DNA of 32,143 nucleotides from Streptomyces megasporus (GCF_000718985.1 NZ_JODL01000039.1:1-32143); one strand, 5' to 3'; counted from the stretch's first letter, positions 8,141 to 17,736 are shown. Notes: generated from the sequence alone by a model not told the origin. Made by a program: numbers and translations.

Positions 8141-9097
8141 GTGGCAATGCGGCTGACCGCACGGCCGACCGCCGAGGGAGCGGGCGGGACCTCCGCCCGG
8201 GTCGCCACCCGCTCCTACCGGTGGTGGACGCCGTACGTCTTCATGGCGCCCTACCTGGCGCTGTTCGTCACGTTCGTCCTGGCCCCGATCGGCTACGGCC
8301 TGTGGATCAGCCTCCACGAGTGGGACATCAACCTCCCGGCCAAGCCCTTCGTCGGACTCGACAACTACCGCGAGCTGCTGGACACCGGAAGCGTGGACGG
8401 GCCGCGCTTCTGGGCGGCGATGCGGGCGACCGGGATCTTCACCGCGCTGTCCCTGCCGTTCCTGCTCGTCGTGTCGCTGTTCGTCGCGCTGCTGATGAAC
8501 GGCCGCTTCCGCGGGCGCAACCTGTACCGAGCGGTGTACTTCGCCCCGTACGTGCTCGGGGTGGCCGTCGTCGGACTGCTGTGGCGCTTCCTGCTCGACG
8601 GCAACATCGGCATGGTCAACCACTACCTGGGCGTGCTCGGCCTGCCCGACGACATCCAGTGGACGACCGACACCCCCGCCGCCTGGTGGGGCCTGGTGGG
8701 CGTCACCGTCTGGTGGACGCTCGGCTTCAACGCCGTCATCTACCTCGCCGGGCTCCAGGACATCCCGGCGGAGCTGTACGAGGCCGCCCGGGTCGACGGC
8801 GCCGGCGCCTGGCACCGGTTCGCACACGTCACCCTGCCCGGCCTGCGGCCGGTGTTCCTCTTCGTGGTCAACGCCACGCTGCTGGCCTCGGCCAACATGT
8901 TCGGCCAGTCCTATCTGATCACGGCCGGCGCCCCGGCGGACGAGACCAAGACCGCGATCTTCCTGATCGCCGAGACCGGTCTGCGCCGCTTCGAGATGGG
9001 CACCGCCTCGGCGATGAGCTTCGTGCTCGCCCTGGCCCTGATGGCCACCAGCGCGGTGGTCTTCCGCGTTTTCCGCGACCGGCAGGAGGACCGATGA
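8141..9097 (+). CDS. sugar ABC transporter permease, MalF-like
   Basis: A 318-residue inner-membrane permease with about six hydrophobic segments (first one around FMAPYLALFVTFVLAPIGYG). The ABC-contact EAA loop reads ELYEAARVDGAGAWHRF followed by HVTLPGLRP, close to the family consensus. The start is GTG 8141, with an in-frame ATG two codons later. It begins 10 bp after the binding-protein stop and overlaps the next permease by 4 bp (ATGA), so translation is probably coupled. No ATPase gene is in the unit. Confidence 0.93.
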   Translation: MAMRLTARPTAEGAGGTSARVATRSYRWWTPYVFMAPYLALFVTFVLAPIGYGLWISLHEWDINLPAKPFVGLDNYRELLDTGSVDGPRFWAAMRATGIFTALSLPFLLVVSLFVALLMNGRFRGRNLYRAVYFAPYVLGVAVVGLLWRFLLDGNIGMVNHYLGVLGLPDDIQWTTDTPAAWWGLVGVTVWWTLGFNAVIYLAGLQDIPAELYEAARVDGAGAWHRFAHVTLPGLRPVFLFVVNATLLASANMFGQSYLITAGAPADETKTAIFLIAETGLRRFEMGTASAMSFVLALALMATSAVVFRVFRDRQEDR

Positions 9098-10011
9098 CCA
9101 CCGATACCACCGACTCCACCGGCACCACCCCCGTCCTTCGCTCCGGGGCGTCCACCGCGAATCCTCCCGCCGCCGGGGCGATCGCCCGGCGGAGACTGCG
9201 CCGTTCCCTGCTCCACCTGGTGCTGGCCGTCGTCGCGGCGCTCTACCTCAGCCCGCTGCTGTACATGCTGGTCACCTCCCTCAAGACCCGCGGCGAGGCC
9301 GGGGCCACCGAACCGCGGTGGATCCCCGACCCGGTCACCCTCGACGCGTACCGGCACGTACTGGGCTCCACCGACAGCCCCGTCATGCAGTGGTTCCTCA
9401 ACAGCCTGCTGGCGGCGAGCGCCCACGCGCTGCTGGTGCTGGCCACCGCGGCCCCGGCGGCGTACGCGCTGGCCCGGATGGACTTCCGCGGCCGGGGCGT
9501 GGTCTTCACGGCGGTCGTGGCCACCCTCTTCGTGCCCCCGGTGATCCTGCTGGTCCCCAACTTCCTGATCGTCAACGAGCTGAGCTGGGTGGACTCCCTG
9601 CCCGCGGTCGTCGTCCCGGCGGCGGCCAGTGCCTTCGGCGTCTTCTTCCTGCGGCAGTTCTTCGTCACACTGCCCGCCGAACTGGAGGAGGCCGCCGAGA
9701 TCGACGGCTGCAACCGGTGGCAGATCTTCGTCCGGGTGGTCCTCCCGCTCTCCCGCCCGGCCCTGGCCACACTCGGCCTGCTGGCCTTCCTGGCCAACTG
9801 GAACGACTTCCTGTGGCCGCTGTACGTGCTGCTCAGCCCCGAGTCGCTGACCCTGCCCGCGGGCCTGGCCAACTTCCAGGGCGCCAACAACATCCGCTAC
9901 GACTTGCTGATGGCCGGAGCCGTCATCGCCGGCGTCCCCGTGCTGCTGCTCTACCTCGTGGCGCAACGCTGGGTGATCGAGGGGGTGTCCCGCTCGGGTC
10001 TGAAGGGCTGA
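9094..10011 (+). CDS. sugar ABC transporter permease, MalG-like
   Basis: A 305-residue permease, the second half of the heterodimeric channel. Its first membrane segment is LLHLVLAVVAALYLSPLLYM, and the EAA loop reads LEEAAEIDGCNRWQIF then RVVLPLSRPALAT. The ending VAQRWVIEGVSRSGLKG is typical of MalG/AraQ-type permeases. The ATG at 9094 overlaps the upstream stop and follows GGCAGGAGG. A long open frame reaches further upstream, but that part is a shadow of the first permease. In Streptomyces such transporters usually use the shared ATPase MsiK, which is encoded elsewhere; that it does so here is inference. Confidence 0.93.
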   Translation: MTTDTTDSTGTTPVLRSGASTANPPAAGAIARRRLRRSLLHLVLAVVAALYLSPLLYMLVTSLKTRGEAGATEPRWIPDPVTLDAYRHVLGSTDSPVMQWFLNSLLAASAHALLVLATAAPAAYALARMDFRGRGVVFTAVVATLFVPPVILLVPNFLIVNELSWVDSLPAVVVPAAASAFGVFFLRQFFVTLPAELEEAAEIDGCNRWQIFVRVVLPLSRPALATLGLLAFLANWNDFLWPLYVLLSPESLTLPAGLANFQGANNIRYDLLMAGAVIAGVPVLLLYLVAQRWVIEGVSRSGLKG

Positions 10012-10048
10012 GGGCCGGAGGGAGAGCCGGGGGAGGGGACCGGGAACC

Positions 10049-10768
10049 TCACACCGTGCGGGAGCCGGAACGACGCCCCAGCGGCGTGAGGAGACAGCGG
10101 CCGACCAGCCCCACCCCCTCGTCCAGCCGACGGACGAACTCCTCGGCCAGCTCCGGCAGTCGTCGCACGCTCCACAGCAGGAGCGCCGCCGACCAGGCCG
10201 CCTCCCGGGCCCGCTCCATGCTCCAACTGGCGACCAGGTGGGTGAGCGGATCGGCGACGTCCAACGGGTCGGGACCGGGCATCAGCTCCTCGCGCACCCC
10301 CTCCTCCAACCCGACCAGGACGTCCCCGATCCGGTCGAACGCGTCCTGGAGGTCGGCCGGTTCGCAACCGTGGAGCCGGGCGGTGTCCACCACCGCCAAC
10401 GCCAGGTCGTGCCCGATGTGCGCGTTGATCCCCGCCAGCGCGAACTGCACCGGACACACCCCCGGATGGTGCCGCGCCAGGAACAACGGGCGCCAACAGG
10501 CGGGGACGCGCGCCCCGGCGGCGTCGAGGTCGACGGCGGCCAGATAGCGGTGGGCGAAGACCGCCGCCAGGCCCGCCGCGGTCCGCGGACGGGGGAGGAG
10601 CCCGTCGGCCAGGTTCCGGCGGAGCGTCAAGGTCACGGTCAGGTACACCCCGTTGAAGACGGCCACCCCGTCGTGGAGCGGCAGCGCCTCCTGCAGGGCC
10701 CGCATCCGCGCGACCACCTCGTCCACGGCGGCCGGTCCGACGGCGGGCCCGTCCTGCGTCGTCGTCAT
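10049..10768 (-). CDS. DUF5995 family protein
   Basis: A 239-residue soluble protein of unknown function. Visible hallmarks are ALPLHDGVAVFNGVYLTVTL near the N terminus, HRYLAAVDLDAAG, and the central ALAGINAHIGHDLALAVVDT with two His residues. These match what I remember of DUF5995. The conserved His/Asn residues suggest a metal or ligand site, but no activity is known to me. The ATG at 10768 was chosen because family homology begins soon after it. The open frame to 10885 adds only proline-rich sequence. It is convergent with the permease gene and lies downstream of the NCS2 permease on the same strand. Confidence 0.75.
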   Translation of the reverse strand: MTTTQDGPAVGPAAVDEVVARMRALQEALPLHDGVAVFNGVYLTVTLTLRRNLADGLLPRPRTAAGLAAVFAHRYLAAVDLDAAGARVPACWRPLFLARHHPGVCPVQFALAGINAHIGHDLALAVVDTARLHGCEPADLQDAFDRIGDVLVGLEEGVREELMPGPDPLDVADPLTHLVASWSMERAREAAWSAALLLWSVRRLPELAEEFVRRLDEGVGLVGRCLLTPLGRRSGSRTV

Positions 10769-10930
10769 GGACTCAGCGTGACAGGGGAGCACGGAGAGTG
10801 GTGGGCCGTGGGGAAAGTCCCCCGGATCGGGCGACGTCCGAAAGGGGGGCGCGGCCGGAGGCGGCGGCGAAGCACCGGCGCGCACCCGGCGGTTGACGAC
10901 CTCGCCGACCCGACACGGCCCCTGACACGA

Positions 10931-10953
10931 CCCCCGGCGCCGGGCGCCGGGGG
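10931..10953. terminator. perfect 10 bp GC hairpin after the NCS2 gene
   Basis: CCCCCGGCGC (10931-10940), loop CGG and GCGCCGGGGG (10944-10953) pair perfectly. It lies 24 bp beyond the stop of the minus-strand permease gene and upstream of the DUF5995 gene, so it probably separates the two transcripts. No T-run follows. Confidence 0.65.
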
Positions 10954-10976
10954 CGTCGATGCGGGACGGCCTCCCG

Positions 10977-12404
10977 TCACCGCTTGCCGGCGTCGCCGTC
11001 CGTGTCGTTCCCGGCGTCGTTTCCGGTGTCGTTCCCGACGTCGTAGGAGGAGGTGCCCTCGTCCAGCAGCGGCTCCTGCTCGCGCATGTGCGCCGGGGCC
11101 AGCGCCCGCAGCACGTGGTAGCCGCTGAGGACGACGATGGTGCCCAGCGCGATGCCGTTCAACTCGAAGGTGTCGGTGATCTCCAGGGTGACCCCGCCGA
11201 CGCCGATGATGACGCCCGCCGCCACCGGCACCAGGTTCAGCGGATTGCGCAGGTCGACGTTGCCCGCGAGCCAGATCTGGGCGCCCAGGAGGCCGATCAT
11301 GCCGTAGAGGATCACGGTGATCCCGCCCAGCACGCCACCGGGGATCGCGGCGATCACCGCGCCGAACTTCGGGCACAGCCCGAACAGCACCGCGAAACAG
11401 GCGGCGGCCCAGTAGGCGGCGGTGGAGTAGACGCGGGTCGCGGCCATCACGCCGATGTTCTCGGAGTACGTGGTGGTGGCCGGGCCGCCGACCGCGGTGG
11501 ACAGCACCGTGGCCGCGCCGTCGGCGCCGATCGCGGTGCCCAGCTTGTCGTCCAGCGGGTCGCCGGTCATCTCGCCGACGGCCTTCACATGGCCCGCGTT
11601 CTCGGCGATCAGGGCTATCACCACCGGCAGGGCCACCAGGATCGCCGACCACCGGAACTCCGGGGCATGCAGCGAGGGCAGTCCGATCCAGTCCGCCTCG
11701 GCCACCGCGGAGAGGTCCAACCGCCAGTGGTCGACGGCCTCCGCACCGCCCGCCGGAGAGTGGATCATCCCGAAGAGGCGGTCGAAGAGCCAGGAGACGG
11801 CGTAGCCGAAGACCAGCCCCAGGAAGATCGAGATCCGGGACCAGAAGCCGCGCAGGGCCACCACGGCGAGTCCGGTGAAGAGCATGGTCAGCAGCGCGGT
11901 CCACTGGTCCTGCGGCCAGTACGTCGAGGCCGTCACCGGGGCCAGGTTGAAGCCGATCAGCATCACGACCGCGCCGGTGACCACCGGCGGCATCACGGCG
12001 TGGATGACCCGGGCGCCGAACCTCTGCACCACCAACCCGGCCGCCAGCAGCACCGCGCCGACGACCAGCAGCGCCCCGGTGATCGTCGCGCTGTCGCCCC
12101 CGGACGCCCGGATCGCCGCGGCGACCCCCACGAAGGAGAGGCTGGAGCCCAGGTAGCTCGGCACCCTGCCACGGGTCAGCAGGAGGAAGAGCATGGTGGC
12201 GACACCGGACATCATGATGGCGAGGTTGGGGTCCAACCCCATCAACACCGGTGCCACGAAGGTGGCTCCGAACATCGCCACCACGTGCTGTGCGCCCAAC
12301 CCCGCCGTCCGCGGCCACGACAGTCGTTCATCGGGCCGTACGACGGCTCCGGGCGCGGGCGTCCGCCCGTCGCCGTGCAAGGTCCAGCGCAGGCCGAGGC
12401 CCAT
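10977..12404 (-). CDS. NCS2 nucleobase permease, uracil/xanthine type
   Basis: A 475-residue transporter with about 12-14 hydrophobic segments, importing a nucleobase (uracil or xanthine class) with a cation. The NCS2 signature blocks are present: LGAQHVVAMFGATFVAPVLM near the start and ENAGHVKAVGEMTGDPLDDK followed by STAVGGPATTTYSENIGVMA, which resemble UraA/RutG-type members more than purine-specific ones. The C terminus carries a short hydrophilic repeat (GNDTGNDAGNDTDGDAGK) of no known role. The ATG at 12404 has a GGAGCACC stretch upstream. It is transcribed away from the riboflavin operon. Confidence 0.88.
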   Translation of the reverse strand: MGLGLRWTLHGDGRTPAPGAVVRPDERLSWPRTAGLGAQHVVAMFGATFVAPVLMGLDPNLAIMMSGVATMLFLLLTRGRVPSYLGSSLSFVGVAAAIRASGGDSATITGALLVVGAVLLAAGLVVQRFGARVIHAVMPPVVTGAVVMLIGFNLAPVTASTYWPQDQWTALLTMLFTGLAVVALRGFWSRISIFLGLVFGYAVSWLFDRLFGMIHSPAGGAEAVDHWRLDLSAVAEADWIGLPSLHAPEFRWSAILVALPVVIALIAENAGHVKAVGEMTGDPLDDKLGTAIGADGAATVLSTAVGGPATTTYSENIGVMAATRVYSTAAYWAAACFAVLFGLCPKFGAVIAAIPGGVLGGITVILYGMIGLLGAQIWLAGNVDLRNPLNLVPVAAGVIIGVGGVTLEITDTFELNGIALGTIVVLSGYHVLRALAPAHMREQEPLLDEGTSSYDVGNDTGNDAGNDTDGDAGKR

Positions 12405-12711
12405 GAGGGTGCTCCGTTTCGTGTGGTGATGCGCTCAGGTGTGCGAGCGGAATTGACCGGTCCACATGCTAAGGGCGATCTTCGGAGGTTGTCAGTCGAC
12501 GGAACGCGACGGAAATCCCCGCCGTTTCCCCGTCGTCCTCCCCGCCGTTTTCCCCGGTGCCGCCCTCGCCGGGCTCCGGCGGTGACCTTTGGAAAGTGGC
12601 TCCGGGACACGGCTCCCGAGCGGGGAAAGGGCCGCTGTGAGTCAGTCCACAGCGAACCGAGAGCGGTACTCCGGCCCGGCATGGCACACTGGTGCTGTAC
12701 CAACGTCAAGC
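12405..12711. other. divergent gap between NCS2 permease and riboflavin leader
   Basis: This region must hold the promoters of both the permease (minus) and the riboflavin operon (plus). I see no -35/-10 pair good enough to call. Short open frames lack motifs or sensible starts. No tRNA and no strong hairpin were recognised. Confidence 0.4.
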
Positions 12712-12833
12712 GCACTCCGGGGTCGGTGAAACTCCGAACCGGCGGTTACAGTCCGCGACCCGACCGCATCCTGCGGCCGGTTGACCAGGTGAAATTCCTG
12801 GACCGACGGTCAAAGTCCGGATGGGAGGCAGTG
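12712..12833 (+). ncRNA. FMN riboswitch (RFN element)
   Basis: The conserved RFN blocks occur in order: CTCCGGGGTCGGTGAAACTC (12715-12734), ACCGGCGGTTACAGTCCGCG (12738-12757), the GGTGAAATTCC block at 12788-12798, GACCGACGGTCAAAGTCCGG (12801-12820) and the closing ATGGGAGGCAG (12821-12831). These match the FMN aptamer, with purine-rich joining segments and the GGTGAAA loops. It lies in the leader of a complete riboflavin operon. FMN binding should switch the operon off. The 170 nt between the aptamer and the ribD start would hold the switching hairpins; a small CGACG-TTCGG-CGTCG stem near 12909-12923 is visible, but no U-tailed terminator. Confidence 0.95.
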
Positions 12834-13003
12834 CGCGGCGAGCCGTGAACCGGCCGGTACGCCGCCGTCGGCGCGCGCCCACGCGTTCCTCGCGAACCCG
12901 TGGAGTCCCCGACGTTCGGCGTCGCCGCCCGGTGTGCGGGATCGCCCCGGTCGTTCTTCCGCGACCACCCCGGAGTCCGTGCCCGAGGAGGCAGGAGGAC
13001 CCG

Positions 13004-14164
13004 GTGGCCGCAGCCGCAGAGCACACCGCACGTGAGCGCGACGCCATGCGTCGCGCCATCGCCCTCGCCGCCCGCGGTCTCGGCTCCACCAGCCCCAACC
13101 CCGTCGTCGGCTGCGTCGTCCTCGACGCCCTGGGCCGTGTGGCGGGCGAGGGTTGGCACCGGCGCGCCGGCGGCCCCCACGCCGAGGTCGACGCCCTCGC
13201 CGCGGCCGGCGACGCCGCCCGCGGCGGCACCGCGCTCGTCACCCTGGAACCCTGCGACCACACCGGCCGCACCGGTCCGTGCAGCCGGGCCCTGATCGAC
13301 GCCGGCGTCGCCCGCGTCGTCTACGCCGTCGCCGACCCCGACCCCGCCGCCCACGGCGGCGCGGCCACCCTCGCCGCCGCCGGGATCGACGTCGAGGGCG
13401 GGCTGCTCGCCGCCGAGGCCGCCGAGGTCAACGAGGCCTGGCTGACCTCGGTGCGGCTCGGCCGCCCGCACGTGCGTTGGAAGTACGCCGCCACCCTCGA
13501 CGGCCGGACGGCCGCCGCCGACGGCACCAGCCGCTGGATCACCTCCGCCGAGGCCCGCGCGGACGTCCACCGGTTGCGCGCGGAGGCCGACGCCGTCCTC
13601 GTCGGCTCCGGAACCGCCCGCGCCGACGACCCCCACCTCGCCGTCCGCGACATACCCGACGCCGTCCAGCCGCTGCGCGTCGTCGCCGACACCGAGGCCA
13701 CGGCCGTCAAACCCGGCGCCCGGATCCTGGACGACGCCGCCCCCACCCTGATCGCCGTCGCCGCCGACCTGCCCGACGGAGCCACCGCCCACCTGGACGG
13801 ACACGCCGAGGTGCTGCGGGTGCCGCGCGCCGCCTCGGGACGCGGCCTGGACATCGCCGCCCTGCTCGTCGCCCTGCACGAACGCGGCGTGCGATCCGTG
13901 TTGTTGGAGGGCGGCTCGACCCTGGCCGGGGCGTTCGTCGCCGCCCGCGCCGTGGACCGCGTCACCGCCTACCTCGCCCCCGCGCTGCTGGGGGCCGGAC
14001 CCGCGGCCCTGGCCGACGCCGGAATCACCACCATCACCGACGCGTTGCGTCTCGACGTGACCGGAATCGAGCGGATCGGACCCGATTTGCGCATCGACGC
14101 CGTCCCCGCGCCCGCACCCGTCGCATCCGCCGCTCCCGCCGTCCCCGAAACCGAGGAGTTCTGA
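13004..14164 (+). CDS. ribD: bifunctional riboflavin deaminase/reductase RibD
   Basis: A 386-residue enzyme for the second and third steps from GTP: deamination then reduction of the pyrimidine intermediate. The N-terminal deaminase domain (about 1-150) carries the zinc site H59-A-E61 with C84 and C93 in EPCDHTGRTGPC. The C-terminal reductase domain has WKYAATLDGRTAAADGTSRW and VLLEGGSTLAGAFV. The GTG at 13004 is preceded by a perfect AGGAGG (12993-12998). The frame stays open to 12821, but that part overlaps the riboswitch. It is the first gene of the operon and abuts ribE directly. A short Ala/Pro-rich tail ends it. Confidence 0.96.
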   Translation: MAAAAEHTARERDAMRRAIALAARGLGSTSPNPVVGCVVLDALGRVAGEGWHRRAGGPHAEVDALAAAGDAARGGTALVTLEPCDHTGRTGPCSRALIDAGVARVVYAVADPDPAAHGGAATLAAAGIDVEGGLLAAEAAEVNEAWLTSVRLGRPHVRWKYAATLDGRTAAADGTSRWITSAEARADVHRLRAEADAVLVGSGTARADDPHLAVRDIPDAVQPLRVVADTEATAVKPGARILDDAAPTLIAVAADLPDGATAHLDGHAEVLRVPRAASGRGLDIAALLVALHERGVRSVLLEGGSTLAGAFVAARAVDRVTAYLAPALLGAGPAALADAGITTITDALRLDVTGIERIGPDLRIDAVPAPAPVASAAPAVPETEEF

Positions 14165-14809
14165 GTGTTCACCGGAATCGTCGAAGAACTGGGCGAGGTC
14201 GTCGCCGTGGAGAAGTCGGCGGACGGGACCTCCTCCCGCCTCCGACTGCGCGGACCGAAGGTGACCGAGGACGCCGGGCACGGTGACTCGATCGCCGTCA
14301 ACGGCGTCTGCCTGACCGTCGTGGACACCGCGGACGGCGAGTTCACCGCCGACGTCATGGCCGAGACCCTGAACCGCTCCGGCCTCGGCGTCCTCGCCCC
14401 CGGCGACCGCGTCAACCTGGAGCGCCCCATGGCGCTCGGCGGCCGGCTCGGCGGCCACCTCGTCCAGGGCCACGTGGACGGCACCGGCACCATCACCGAA
14501 CGCGTCCCCGGCGAGAACTGGGAGATCGTCAGGATCGCCGTCCCGCCCCACCTGACGCGGTACGTCGTCGAGAAGGGCTCCATCACCGTGGACGGTGTCA
14601 GCCTGACGGTGGTGGAGGCGGGCGACGAACACCTCACCGTCAGCCTCATCCCCACCACCCTGGACCTCACCACCCTGGGCGTGAAGAAGGTCGGCGACCC
14701 GGTCAACCTGGAGGTCGACGTCCTGGCCAAGTACGTCGAGCGGCTGCTCGGACACCGCGCCGCCCCCGCCGCCACCACGCCCGCCGAGATCGCCGAGGCC
14801 GTCCGATGA
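14165..14809 (+). CDS. ribE: riboflavin synthase alpha chain
   Basis: A 214-residue enzyme that dismutates two 6,7-dimethyl-8-ribityllumazine molecules to riboflavin. It starts with the invariant [11 protein letters not shown] and has two similar lumazine-binding barrels. In the first [10 protein letters not shown] is visible, in the second [10 protein letters not shown], each followed by a 'leaTL'-type block ([22 protein letters not shown]). GTG 14165 directly follows the ribD stop. The stop overlaps the ribM ATG by 4 bp, so the three genes are translationally coupled. Confidence 0.96.
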   Translation: MFTGIVEELGEVVAVEKSADGTSSRLRLRGPKVTEDAGHGDSIAVNGVCLTVVDTADGEFTADVMAETLNRSGLGVLAPGDRVNLERPMALGGRLGGHLVQGHVDGTGTITERVPGENWEIVRIAVPPHLTRYVVEKGSITVDGVSLTVVEAGDEHLTVSLIPTTLDLTTLGVKKVGDPVNLEVDVLAKYVERLLGHRAAPAATTPAEIAEAVR

Positions 14810-15534
14810 GCGTCCTGGACTGGATCGACGGCACCCTCAACGGCATCGCCTTCGAGGCGTTCGGGCAGCCCGTGAAGTGGTCCGACATGGTCGGCAACAC
14901 CATGGGCCTGGTCGCCCTCGCCCTCGGCTGGGTGCGGTCCCTGTGGACCTGGCCCGCCCAACTCCTCTCCGGCCTCATCCTGGTGGCCGCCTACGCCTCC
15001 GCCCAGCTCGGCGGCGGCGTCGGCAAGCAACTGCTGGTCATCGGCGTCGCCGTGTGGGGCTGGCACCAGTGGCGTCGGCACAGCGGCGCGTCCCCGGCGA
15101 ACACCGACGGCACCAGGAGCCACGGCGCCGGGAACGACGGCACCGGGAACGCCGACGGCAAGATCCCCGTGCGGTTCGCCACCTGGCGCGAACGCGGCCT
15201 GCTGATCGGCGGCACGACCGTCGGAACGCTCGCCGTCGGCGGCCTGTTCACCCTCTTCCCCCAACTGTCCTGGAACCCCTGGCCCGACGCCTACATCTTC
15301 GTCGGCACCCTGGCCGCGATGGTCGCCCAGGCCCGCGGACTGGTGGAGTTCTGGTTCGCCTGGCTGCTGGTGGACCTCGTGGGCGTCCCGCTGGCCTTCG
15401 GCAGCGGCCTCGCCTTCTCCGGCCTGGTCTACGTCATCTACTTCGTCCTCGTCCTGTGGGGCCTGCGCGACTGGTGGCTGCGCTCCCGCGACGGGAAGGC
15501 GACCGAGCCCGTCCTGGAAGGAGCCTCGGCATGA
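14806..15534 (+). CDS. ribM: riboflavin transporter RibM (PnuX/PnuC family)
   Basis: A 242-residue membrane protein of the PnuC fold with about six to seven hydrophobic segments. The family block [20 protein letters not shown] and [13 protein letters not shown] is close to what I remember of RibM. The position inside the riboflavin operon supports riboflavin rather than nicotinamide riboside as substrate. A hydrophilic loop rich in Gly, Asn, Asp and Thr (about residues 92-122) separates two membrane groups and looks like a lineage-specific insert. Both ends overlap the neighbours by ATGA. Confidence 0.9.
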   Translation: MSVLDWIDGTLNGIAFEAFGQPVKWSDMVGNTMGLVALALGWVRSLWTWPAQLLSGLILVAAYASAQLGGGVGKQLLVIGVAVWGWHQWRRHSGASPANTDGTRSHGAGNDGTGNADGKIPVRFATWRERGLLIGGTTVGTLAVGGLFTLFPQLSWNPWPDAYIFVGTLAAMVAQARGLVEFWFAWLLVDLVGVPLAFGSGLAFSGLVYVIYFVLVLWGLRDWWLRSRDGKATEPVLEGASA

Positions 15535-16859
15535 CCGTGCCGTACACCTGGCAGCCGCACCACACCCTCGTCCCCGGTGAGGGTGACGAGGAGGGCCTGG
15601 CCCTGGACCCCGTCGAGCGGGCCGTCGCCGACATCGCCGCGGGCCGCCCCGTGGTCGTCGTCGACGACGAGGACCGCGAGAACGAGGGCGACCTGATCGT
15701 CGCGGCCGAGCTGATCACCCCCGAGATCGTCGCCTTCATGATGAGCGAGTGCCGGGGCCTGATCTGCGTGCCCATGGAGGCGGTCGAACTCGACCGGCTG
15801 GACCTGCCGCAGATGGTCCGGCGCAACACCGAGTCGATGGGCACCGCCTTCACCGTCTCCGTGGACGCCGCGGCCGAGCACGGCGTCACCACCGGCATCT
15901 CCGCGGCCGACCGGGCCACCACCATCCGACTGCTCGCCGACCCCGCCTCCGTCCCCGACGACTTCGTACGGCCCGGCCACGTCTTCCCGCTGCGCGCCCG
16001 CCCCGGAGGCGTGCTGGAGCGCGCCGGACACACCGAGGCCGGGGTGGACCTGGCCCGGCTCGCGGGTCTGCGCCCCGCCGCCGCCATCGTCGAGATCGCG
16101 GGCGAGGACGGCACCATGCTGCGCCTGCCGGAACTGGTGCCCTTCGCACGCAAGCACGGCCTGTCGATCGTCTCCATCGAGGACCTGATCGCCTACCGCC
16201 GCTCCGCCTCCCCGGCCACCCGCCCGGAGCCCACCGTCCGCCGCGAGGCCGTCACCTCCCTGCCCACCGCCCACGGGGACTTCCGCGCCCACGGCTACCG
16301 CTCCACCATCGACGGCGTGGAGCACGTCGCCCTCGTCGCCGGAGACGTCGACGGCGCCGAGGACGTCCTGGTCCGGGTGCACTCCGAGTGCCTGACCGGT
16401 GACGTCTTCGGCTCCCTGCGCTGCGACTGCGGCCCCCAACTGCGGGACTCCCTGCGCCGCGTGGCCGAGGAGGGCCGCGGCGTGGTGATCTACCTCCGCG
16501 GCCACGAGGGACGCGGCATCGGCCTGATGTCCAAGCTGCGCGCCTACCAACTCCAGGAGAGGGGCCGCGACACCCTCGACGCCAACCTGGAGCTGGGCCT
16601 GCCCGCCGACGCCCGCGACTACGCCGCCGCCGCCCGGATGCTCACCGACCTCGGTGTGCGCTCCCTGCGGCTGATGACCAACAACCCCGACAAGACCGCC
16701 GCCCTGGCCCGATACGGGATACACGTCACCGGCCGAGTGCCGATGCCCGTCGAGGCGGGCGAGCACAACCTGCGCTACCTGCGCACCAAGCGGGACCGGA
16801 TGGGCCACGACCTGCCCTGGCTGGACGGCGAGCCCGTCTCCGTCTGCGGCAGCCAGTGA
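15531..16859 (+). CDS. ribBA: 3,4-dihydroxy-2-butanone-4-P synthase / GTP cyclohydrolase II
   Basis: A 442-residue bifunctional enzyme supplying both starting branches of riboflavin synthesis. The N-terminal half (about 20-225) has the DHBP synthase motif [20 protein letters not shown]. The C-terminal half (about 235-440) has the cyclohydrolase II zinc ligands in [18 protein letters not shown], then [12 protein letters not shown] and [15 protein letters not shown] 15531 overlaps the ribM stop and follows GGAAGGAG. All catalytic motifs appear intact, so both activities are expected. Confidence 0.97.
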   Translation: MTVPYTWQPHHTLVPGEGDEEGLALDPVERAVADIAAGRPVVVVDDEDRENEGDLIVAAELITPEIVAFMMSECRGLICVPMEAVELDRLDLPQMVRRNTESMGTAFTVSVDAAAEHGVTTGISAADRATTIRLLADPASVPDDFVRPGHVFPLRARPGGVLERAGHTEAGVDLARLAGLRPAAAIVEIAGEDGTMLRLPELVPFARKHGLSIVSIEDLIAYRRSASPATRPEPTVRREAVTSLPTAHGDFRAHGYRSTIDGVEHVALVAGDVDGAEDVLVRVHSECLTGDVFGSLRCDCGPQLRDSLRRVAEEGRGVVIYLRGHEGRGIGLMSKLRAYQLQERGRDTLDANLELGLPADARDYAAAARMLTDLGVRSLRLMTNNPDKTAALARYGIHVTGRVPMPVEAGEHNLRYLRTKRDRMGHDLPWLDGEPVSVCGSQ

Positions 16860-16944
16860 CCCCCACCGACCCACCCCGTCGACCCACCACCGAAGACACC
16901 CCGACCGGCGACCACCGACCGGCACACACCGCACGAGGAGCAAC

Positions 16945-17430
16945 GTGAGCGGCAAGGGCGCACCCGAACTGACCGTCAAGAACTGCGGCGACCTCCGAGT
17001 GGCCGTGATCGCCGCGCAGTGGCACCGGCAGGTGATGGACGGCCTGCTCGACGGCGCCCTGCGCGCCCTGGGCGAGCTGGGCATCGACGAGCCCACCGTG
17101 CTGCGCGTCCCCGGCAGCTTCGAACTGCCCGTCGTCGCCAAGGTCCTCGCCGGCCGCGGCTACGACGCGATCGTCGCGCTCGGCGTCGTCGTCCGCGGCG
17201 GCACCCCGCACTTCGACTACGTCTGCCAGGGCGTCACCCAGGGCCTCGTCCAGGTCGGCGTCGACACCGGCGTGCCCGTTGGCTTCGGCGTGCTGACCTG
17301 CGACACCGAGGAACAGGCACTGGACCGGGCCGGCCTGGAGGGCTCCACCGAGGACAAGGGCCACGAGGCCGCGACCGCCGCCGTGGCCACGGCCGCCACC
17401 CTGCGCACGGTCTCCGAGCCCTGGCGCTGA
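16945..17430 (+). CDS. ribH: 6,7-dimethyl-8-ribityllumazine synthase
   Basis: A 161-residue subunit, the standard length, that condenses the RibD product with the RibB product. Family blocks are [55 protein letters not shown] and [16 protein letters not shown]. The catalytic His falls in TPHFDYV. GTG 16945 follows GAGGAG at 16935-16940. It is the last rib gene, 85 bp after ribBA and before hisE. Confidence 0.97.
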   Translation: MSGKGAPELTVKNCGDLRVAVIAAQWHRQVMDGLLDGALRALGELGIDEPTVLRVPGSFELPVVAKVLAGRGYDAIVALGVVVRGGTPHFDYVCQGVTQGLVQVGVDTGVPVGFGVLTCDTEEQALDRAGLEGSTEDKGHEAATAAVATAATLRTVSEPWR

Positions 17431-17448
17431 GAGGGGCGGCGCACCCCG

Positions 17449-17454
17449 TAGGGT
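17449..17454 (+). promoter_or_regulatory. candidate -10 (TAGGGT) for a leaderless hisE transcript
   Basis: TAGGGT ends 9 bp before the hisE ATG, which would place the transcript start at or next to the start codon. There is no convincing -35. Leaderless transcripts are common in actinobacteria. The nearby AGGAAC could instead act as a ribosome site on a rib-his read-through transcript. Confidence 0.35.
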
Positions 17455-17463
17455 AGGAACACC

Positions 17464-17736
17464 ATGGCGAACAAGACATTCGAGGAGCTGTTCACCGAGC
17501 TCCGGCAGAAGGCCGCCACCGGCGACCCCGCCACCTCCCGCACCGCCGAGCTGGTGGCCTCCGGCGTCCACACCATCGGCAAGAAGGTCGTGGAGGAGGC
17601 CGCCGAGGTGTGGATGGCCGCGGAGTACGAGGGACCGGACCGGACGGCCGAGGAGATCTCCCAGTTGCTGTACCACCTTCAGGTGATGATGGTGGCGCGG
17701 GGAATCAGCCTCGAGGACGTATACGCTCATCTCTGA
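17464..17736 (+). CDS. hisE: phosphoribosyl-ATP diphosphatase
   Basis: A 90-residue enzyme for the second step of histidine synthesis, hydrolysing phosphoribosyl-ATP to the AMP form. It shows [12 protein letters not shown], the metal-binding block [15 protein letters not shown] with the paired Glu residues, and the terminal [20 protein letters not shown]. Length is normal for a stand-alone HisE. It sits 77 bp upstream of hisG in the same direction, the usual actinobacterial pairing. Confidence 0.96.
   Translation: MANKTFEELFTELRQKAATGDPATSRTAELVASGVHTIGKKVVEEAAEVWMAAEYEGPDRTAEEISQLLYHLQVMMVARGISLEDVYAHL

Noticed and set aside
12821..13003. upstream extension of RibD to 12821
   Set aside because: The extension overlaps the riboswitch end and is Arg-rich without family sequence; AGGAGG places the start at GTG 13004.
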